DNA of 64,000 nt from Mactromeris polynyma (taxonomy: Eukaryota; Mollusca; Bivalvia; Venerida; Mactridae). Below the pieces are notes generated by a model. That model worked only from the letters and a program-made list of their open reading frames with translations, ran no database searches and was not told the origin of the DNA. The translations under genes and the position numbers were made by a program. This document shows, piece by piece, positions 61,701 through 64,000 of the stretch. The stretch spans positions 496,001 to 560,000 of the forward strand of contig JASFXZ010000008.1 in NCBI GenBank assembly GCA_032209605.1. Direction: 5' to 3'. Position 1 is the stretch's first letter. Each line of letters opens with the position of its first letter.

Positions 61701-63492
61701 AAGTATTGTATAGGTTTCCTTAAATAGCGATTGAACAGTATTCTTTAAATAGCGATTTATTGTAACTTCCGATTGAAGAGTATTCTTAAAATAGCCATTT
61801 ATTGAAACTTCCGATGATGTTTGGTGTAGGGGTAGAGCACCAAACTCCTGGTCGAACAGTCGTGGGTTCGTGTCCCACAATTAGCGAAATTGTTCCATGA
61901 TCTTCACTATTCCGGAAGTAGGCGCAACCTAAATAGAGACCATGAAAGCCTACGACGTAGGTTTTATATAGACTGTAACAACTTAAATTAAAAATGATTT
62001 AAAACGATAACTTATTTACATTTTCAAGGCTCAACTATTCAGATTTACGAATTCAAAAGAATACAAAGGTTGATGTGGTCGGTTAATGCATGACGATCAT
62101 TTGTTCATACAATTGCGTGATTAGCATGTGTGATTTTAGACGAATCTTAATCTGATCAAGTGTTCTATTTTCTGATTGCGCGTGTGTATTTCAATACAAA
62201 TATGATATACCTCTCATCAAGTTATTGTTCTTCATCAGTAGTACGCTACACTTAACCTCAAAAATCAAGTTTCATGAGCAGCTGTTTGTACCGCCTTGCA
62301 AATCACTGTGGCGGTTTAATGCTTTGTTCCAAACCGACCATCTAGAATAATGCCTCATATGTTCCACCAGTTTTTTTTATGTTTTTAGCAAAACACTGAC
62401 AGGAAACATAGTCTCGTTTGTTGGTTGATTTGAAGTAAACGCTGTTTTTCAACAGTGAATCGTTTTATAAAATGTCTGTACACAATGACCTGACAAATGT
62501 CCTTCGGTTTTCGACTTGTACTTGTTTTTCTGCATACACTTGCCAACCTCCTAAACTACAGAAAAACTACAAAAGGATAAATTAAGATAGTAACTTTCAG
62601 TCGAATCAGTGCAAATTACGTGCAAAATCATTTATAATCATATTATGAAAAAAAAGGAATTACGACACAAATAAAAGTCTTGGCTTTATATTTTACTTGT
62701 TTCACGCTGTTTCCACCAGCATCCTTTTCTGTTAATTACTATTTTATAAAATCCTTTGAACTAACTAGCCGATCCTTTACACAAAAATGTTTTTTATAAT
62801 GTACATTTTCAGGCATTTATTTGACGGTATCAATGGCTGTGGCAAGTGTGTCTGTAATACTCACTGTGGTTGTTTTAAAACTTCACCATTGTTCTCCGCA
62901 TCAGAGGAAAATTCCACGCTGGGTTCGCTATTTTGTGTTAGGACATCTTGCAAGGATTGTTAGATGCAGTTGTGTAAAGCCTTGCAAGACATTTACGAGA
63001 AAAGCCTCCACATACGAATCAGAAGTGGACATGAAGGAATTACAGACAAAGTTGTTGCGCCAGATGGAGAACATAACTCTGAAAAACGGTAACAGTGGTG
63101 TAAACATTGAGACATCATCGCGTAATAACGTTAACACTAATGTACGTAATCTGGTGTCAATGAATGAGATGAACAATAGCAAAGCAAATCTTGATTTAAG
63201 GGAATTCAATATATCAAACCGCAGCTCAATGAATGAAGAAGAAGCCATTACTACTGCAAGGAGAGACAAGTCTATAACAACAATGGAAGATATTTTGAAA
63301 TATCTTAAAGTGTTAGTGGTGAAGAGTGATGCTGAAGACGCTGAAAATGAAGTTGTTGATGAATGGAAACAAGTTGCTCTGATTGTTGATAGATTGTTCT
63401 TCTGGTTGTTCTTGCTCATCACCATTTTGTCTTCTGTTGTCATTCTTGTCATAGTCCCGTCCTTCAAATATGTCGCCGACGACGGTCTTTGA
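43549..63492 (+). CDS. Nicotinic acetylcholine receptor-type subunit (cation Cys-loop channel), 8 coding exons
   Basis: Joining 43549-43764, 44239-44283, 54901-55010, 55714-55849, 58465-58648, 59624-59753, 61613-61698 and 62813-63492 gives 1587 nt, 528 residues and a stop, with all GT-AG sites and phases consistent. Domains: signal peptide (about 1-26), ligand-binding domain with Cys-loop C157/C171 (13 residues between), TM1 about 239-262, TM2 about 271-289, TM3 about 306-326, cytoplasmic loop, TM4 about 497-517. The pore has GEK at 268-270, Leu at 9' (279) and Glu at 20' (290), which indicate a cation channel. Loop A Tyr122, loop B Trp178, loop D Trp89 and loop C Tyr219/Tyr226 are kept. The loop C vicinal cysteines are absent (PISPAI at 220-225), so it is not a canonical alpha subunit. 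It would act at the cell surface in a pentamer, probably with alpha subunits. N53 and N142 are glycosylation sequons. Confidence 0.97.
44239..44283 (+). CDS. nAChR-type subunit exon 2 (45 nt)
   Basis: [15 protein letters not shown], residues 73-87, between TTTTTCAG and GTAAGA. A 45-nt exon at this place is an old feature of animal nAChR genes. Phase 0 on both sides. Confidence 0.97.
44670..44775 (+). repeat. Dispersed repeat family R copy in intron 2
   Basis: Decayed copy with ATTATGTATGTGGTGTTCCC, then TGTAGCTACTTATTCTCTCT. Plus orientation. Confidence 0.7.
44896..44950. repeat. Hairpin, likely MITE fragment
   Basis: ACCTCTTTAAACCGGAC (44896-44912) pairs with GTCCGATTTAAAGAGGT (44934-44950), a 17-bp inverted repeat with one mismatch and a 21-base loop. 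The wording resembles pogo/Tc1-type MITEs such as the one at 56247, but without clear outer ends. Confidence 0.55.
46872..47144 (+). CDS. Unidentified open frame in intron 2
   Basis: A 90-residue frame. From about residue 21 ([17 protein letters not shown] onward) the composition looks protein-like: mixed charged and hydrophobic residues, [20 protein letters not shown], then [12 protein letters not shown]. It ends at a stop after HNPMH. No splice sites or domain are recognised. It could be a fragment of a transposon protein, a nested exon or chance. Its position inside a receptor intron makes a relic of a mobile element more likely. Confidence 0.2.
   Translation: MMIIWIYDINVPLFAYNVQIEPTMQIYHLLEQFADQSKKSLEHLPDYDSNGLKHALRETTNALYILNGARNIDVMTLFFKCNNLDHNPMH
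47545..47835. repeat. Degenerate 10-bp periodic repeat with CpG every ~10 bp
   Basis: The consensus is near ATTCCGNCAN. CpG dinucleotides fall at about 47559, 47569, 47588, 47598, 47608, 47618, 47640, 47650, 47679, 47689, 47698 and 47708, with decayed units in the gaps (for example TTCTTCT near 47626). After 47720 the pattern continues less regularly to about 47830. That is roughly 17 clear units. The short open frames here follow from the repeat. Confidence 0.8.
49560..49905 (+). repeat. Tandem repeat of about 66 bp, four copies, with unique tail
   Basis: TTGAATATCACA-type starts occur near 49641, 49707, 49774 and 49836, each followed by a TCACTTTCTAATTAT-type segment and CCTAAT. The array ends in CTTGATCAAGACAGACGTGG, then CACATTCGCAT. 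The end portion reappears inverted at 53485-53640. Confidence 0.7.
49950..50040 (+). repeat. Dispersed repeat family R copy, 3' end only
   Basis: GGAGGTCTGTGGGAAAAGGC, then CTGTGGCGTTCCCTGTAGTA and ACCTATTCTCCC. Plus orientation, strongly truncated. Confidence 0.75.
50065..50143 (-). repeat. tRNA-derived SINE head
   Basis: On the minus strand TTGGTTGCTCAGTCGGCGC matches the A box well and AAGTTCGAATTATGG approximates the B box. The spacing fits a tRNA-type promoter. Stems are not intact. It lies directly next to the family R copy at 49950-50040. Confidence 0.6.
50988..51670. mobile_element. Foldback-like palindromic element with nested 21-bp and 17-bp tandem arrays
   Basis: The two halves are inverted copies around about 51220. 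Outer arms: 21-bp units containing the palindrome TTGTGGCCACAA, about 3-4 units on the left (50988-51070) and 15 on the right (51357-51670). Next inward both arms share TTTAGCCAATCAAAAC, GCCGTTTCA and TTTGCCGCTTT (right arm inverted). The core consists of inverted 17-bp units of the type TAGGGAGGTTATTGCTG, about 4 on the left and 5 on the right. Long terminal inverted repeats built from tandem repeats are the hallmark of foldback elements. The overlapping 7-residue-repeat open frames (51270-51671 minus, 51352-51840 and 51387-51680 plus) result from the 21-bp unit. No target-site duplication was found. Confidence 0.85.
51791..52191 (+). repeat. 84-bp tandem repeat, about 4.5 copies
   Basis: CATGCAAGTC begins units at 51805, 51889, 51973 and 52057, exactly 84 bp apart, with a diverged last unit at 52182. 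Units contain GAGTTGGTAACTAGATAGT and AAAACGGTGGTGACTTAAT and are almost identical, so the array is young. It begins about 120 bp after the foldback-like element. Confidence 0.95.
53485..53640 (-). repeat. Inverted copy of the 49.6-49.9 kb repeat
   Basis: On the minus strand it reads AATTACCTAATATGTGTAAT, then TTGAATGTCACTGTCATTTT, and later CTTGATCAAGACAGACGTGG, in the same order as at 49820-49900. Only one 66-bp-type unit is present. Confidence 0.75.
54133..54285 (+). pseudogene. Decayed LTR-retrotransposon reverse transcriptase fragment
   Basis: The frame contains [16 protein letters not shown] followed 20-odd residues later by VYFLIIIGS and HMDHL. This has the order and spacing of the Ty3/gypsy-type reverse transcriptase region (PFG.CNAP, then YLDD, then EH..HL). 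The two catalytic aspartates are replaced, so it is dead. No flanking polymerase domains or LTRs were recognised. The match is short and could be accidental. Confidence 0.4.
54625..54865 (+). mobile_element. tRNA-derived SINE just before exon 3
   Basis: A-box region GTGGCCAAAAGGTTAAGGC, an anticodon-like hairpin CCGC-CTTGGGA-GCGG (loop reads TGG, proline-like), and B-box region GGTTCAGGTCC. A body of about 150 bp follows (CAGCTATTTAAATAATGG, later AGAAATGGCTGGCCCATT) and the element ends with CATAATAATAAAT. The T stem does not pair, so it is not a tRNA gene. The tail ends about 38 bp before the exon 3 acceptor. Confidence 0.75.
54901..55010 (+). CDS. nAChR-type subunit exon 3 (110 nt)
   Basis: Residues 88-123 plus two bases of 124. 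It starts [10 protein letters not shown] with the loop D tryptophan (W89) and ends with WLPDIVLYN (115-123), including the loop A tyrosine. The 110-nt length at this position is conserved across animal nAChR genes. The acceptor is GCCATAG and the donor GTAAGA. Confidence 0.97.
55714..55849 (+). CDS. nAChR-type subunit exon 4
   Basis: Residues 124-169. It carries NGT (142-144, a glycosylation sequon), the SSC start of the Cys-loop (C157) and [10 protein letters not shown], the family signature. The acceptor is TATTTCAG and the donor GTAAGT. It enters in phase 2 and leaves in phase 0. Confidence 0.97.
56247..56424. mobile_element. Pogo/Tc1-type MITE in intron 4
   Basis: The left end CAGTAAAACCTCGATAATAA and the right end ATGTGAGGATTTACTG form an inverted pair that continues inward to GACCACC / GGTGGTC. 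Internal segments GGTCTTAATTTTTGACGGGG and TCCTATTATTAAGG echo the ends. The CAGTAAAACCTC start resembles pogo/Tigger ends. The expected TA duplication is not clean on the left. Confidence 0.65.
57916..57960. repeat. Short inverted repeat
   Basis: AAAAAGTTTA and TAAACTTTTT can pair across an A-rich loop of about 25 bases in intron 4. No terminator or other function is implied in this setting. Confidence 0.4.
58130..58290 (+). mobile_element. tRNA-derived SINE in intron 4
   Basis: A box ATAAGTCGGTAGAGCACTCG and B-box-like GTGGTTTGCGGACCAC, then a body with TTCCGTGACAATTTGAAGAA. The GTGACAATTT motif also occurs in the SINE body near 26580, suggesting a shared central domain. It lies about 170 bp before exon 5. 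Confidence 0.65.
58465..58648 (+). CDS. nAChR-type subunit exon 5
   Basis: Residues 170-230. It starts [12 protein letters not shown] with the second Cys-loop cysteine (C171) and loop B tryptophan (W178). NGEW (202-205) is kept. Loop C reads [14 protein letters not shown] (217-230): both aromatic positions are present but there is no cysteine pair. The acceptor is ACGATCAG and the donor GTAATT; it leaves in phase 1. Confidence 0.97.
58915..59225. other. CpG-rich patch in intron 5
   Basis: A roughly 300-bp stretch much richer in CG dinucleotides than its surroundings. It has repeated motifs such as ACTGAACGC / ACTGAACAC and GCTCGCTAACGCAAC / TTAGCGACGCAAAC. It may be a young repeat or a regulatory CpG cluster. 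No open frame is convincing. Confidence 0.5.
59624..59753 (+). CDS. nAChR-type subunit exon 6 (TM1)
   Basis: Residues 231-273 plus two bases of 274. [14 protein letters not shown] marks the start of TM1 with its conserved proline (P249). The exon ends [11 protein letters not shown], entering TM2, with Glu269 at the -1' selectivity position. The acceptor is ATTTCAG and the donor GTAAGA. Confidence 0.97.
61063..61160 (-). mobile_element. Retroelement 3' tail with (ATT)n end
   Basis: On the minus strand TTCTGAAAATAAAGATTTTA is followed by ATT triplets. A polyadenylation-like hexamer next to a short trinucleotide tail is typical of a LINE or SINE 3' end. The upstream body is too short to class. 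Confidence 0.5.
61176..61203. repeat. CA-type microsatellite
   Basis: Interrupted (CA)n with CG variants (ACACACACGCGCACGCACAC) in intron 6. Confidence 0.85.
61399..61510 (-). mobile_element. LINE 3'-tail fragment, same family as 5205-8838
   Basis: GATAGATAGATAGTTTATT, then GAAAAAAAACATAATTA and ATGATTTCACACGAA, parallel the 3' end of the large LINE (TAGATAGATAAGTTTATTCA, AATTAGCCC, CATTTCACATGAA). It is either a severely 5'-truncated LINE copy or a SINE that borrows the LINE tail. It sits about 100 bp before exon 7. Confidence 0.75.
61613..61698 (+). CDS. nAChR-type subunit exon 7 (TM2)
   Basis: Residues 274-302 plus one base of 303. It contains most of the pore helix, [17 protein letters not shown] (274-290), with Leu279 at 9', Val283 at 13' and Glu290 at 20', then [12 protein letters not shown]. 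The acceptor is ATATTTCAG and the donor GTAAGT. Confidence 0.97.
61719..61815 (+). repeat. Small irregular tandem repeat
   Basis: Three TTAAATAGCGATT / TTAAAATAGCCATT segments, two followed by TATTG.AACTTCCGAT, just before a SINE head in intron 7. Confidence 0.6.
61812..61990 (+). mobile_element. tRNA-derived SINE in intron 7
   Basis: A box TGGTGTAGGGGTAGAGCACC and B box GTGGGTTCGTGTCCCAC are well kept with a T-arm-like hairpin (GTGGG/CCCAC). The anticodon arm is not tRNA-like. The body includes GAAATTGTTCCATGATCTTC and the palindrome CCTACGACGTAGG and fades into A-rich sequence. Confidence 0.7.
62813..63492 (+). CDS. nAChR-type subunit exon 8 (TM3, cytoplasmic loop, TM4, stop)
   Basis: Residues 303-528. 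TM3 (about 306-326) is followed by [16 protein letters not shown], the conserved start of the large cytoplasmic loop. The loop is rich in Asn, Ser, Glu and Lys and contains a short acidic/basic amphipathic stretch before TM4. TM4 is about 497-517 and a short extracellular tail ends at TGA 63490-63492. Having TM3, the whole loop and TM4 in a single exon is notable because many animal nAChR genes split this region. The minus-strand frame over the exon is a shadow. Confidence 0.96.
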
Positions 63493-64000
63493 TGTTCTAT
63501 TAAATTATAAATTGTTAACAGTTCTTGTGATGCAAATCCAAACTGTTTTTTAGCAAATAATTTGTATAATGGACGTTTCATACTCTCTCGGTCAGGGTGT
63601 CATAATTACAGATGTACTATTTATTTGACTCACTTAGTCATTTTTGAGTGTGGATCGCAGGATAAATCTCAAAAACTGTTACTCATTGATGAACTAACAT
63701 TTACTGCAGACATGTATGCTGTAAATGAATCTCGTGGTGAAGTAACAGAAACATTACAGTTATTGAAATTAGATTGCATGTTCTCATTATTTGACAACAT
63801 TTGTTAGTGTCTTAAATAATAATCATATCTCTTGTAAAGCTATTGTTAAATGACTCATTGTATGTTTTCTGCAGTACATCGTTAGTTGCGGTTTGTTAGA
63901 TTACTGATAACGGATATGTGTGGTGTATGTGTTGGGCTTTACGTCCTACCAAGAATTTTGTCATTCATGCTGAGACTGTTTCTACTCGCAGCAGTACAGC
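63493..64000 (+). other. Probable 3' untranslated region and downstream sequence
   Basis: No clear AATAAA was seen. An ATTAAA at 63499-63504 is too close to the stop codon to be convincing. An open frame at 63562-63807 has some protein-like composition but no recognisable domain, and most likely lies in the untranslated region. Confidence 0.4.

Noticed and set aside
61812..61880. Functional tRNA gene
   Set aside because: The B box and T-arm hairpin are good, but the anticodon arm is not tRNA-like and the acceptor ends do not pair.
63499..63504. ATTAAA polyadenylation signal of the receptor gene
   Set aside because: It lies only seven bases after the stop codon, which would leave an implausibly short 3' untranslated region.
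62928..63581. Minus-strand open frame of 217 codons
   Set aside because: It lies opposite receptor exon 8, whose sense frame is strongly supported, and shows no recognisable domain.

Overview
This window reads as animal nuclear DNA, most likely from a mollusc (a bivalve would fit) or another lophotrochozoan. The evidence is AT-rich, intron-rich sequence with GT-AG splice sites, a cation-type Cys-loop receptor gene with the classic animal exon pattern, and a dense load of LINE, SINE, hAT-like and pogo-like elements plus minisatellites. No bacterial-type operon, CRISPR array or phage gene is present. The species cannot be fixed from sequence alone.

Layout. 124-2585 is a 35-bp minisatellite of about 70 units with local higher-order periods of 105 and 140 bp. 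5205-8838 is a 5'-truncated APE-type LINE on the minus strand with one long open reading frame. 9-43 kb is mostly gene-poor sequence. It holds a dispersed repeat family (ten copies counted between 15.5 and 50 kb), two copies of an hAT-like non-autonomous element, a 156-bp MITE, several tRNA-derived SINE heads, an old duplication (3.2-4.1 kb versus 16-17.9 kb), and a candidate two-exon gene for a small secreted peptide (23638-24989).

43549-63492 carries the one securely identified host gene. It is a complete nicotinic acetylcholine receptor (nAChR)-type subunit on the plus strand with eight coding exons, reconstructed here with consistent splice phases to 528 residues. It keeps the Cys-loop, the four membrane segments and the cation-selective pore residues. 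It lacks the loop C vicinal cysteine pair that defines alpha subunits, so it is probably a non-alpha or divergent subunit that works in a heteromeric channel.

Intron 2 of the receptor gene is 10.6 kb and holds most of the odd structures: a 10-bp periodic CpG-containing array, a foldback-like palindrome whose arms are nested 21-bp and 17-bp tandem arrays, an 84-bp tandem array beside it, an inverted pair of a 66-bp-period repeat, a decayed reverse-transcriptase fragment, and a SINE whose tail stops about 40 bp before the exon 3 acceptor.

I saw no multi-gene system. The most unusual objects are the nested-array palindrome, the decamer array and the higher-order minisatellite. All calls come from reading the sequence. 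No database or folding search was run.
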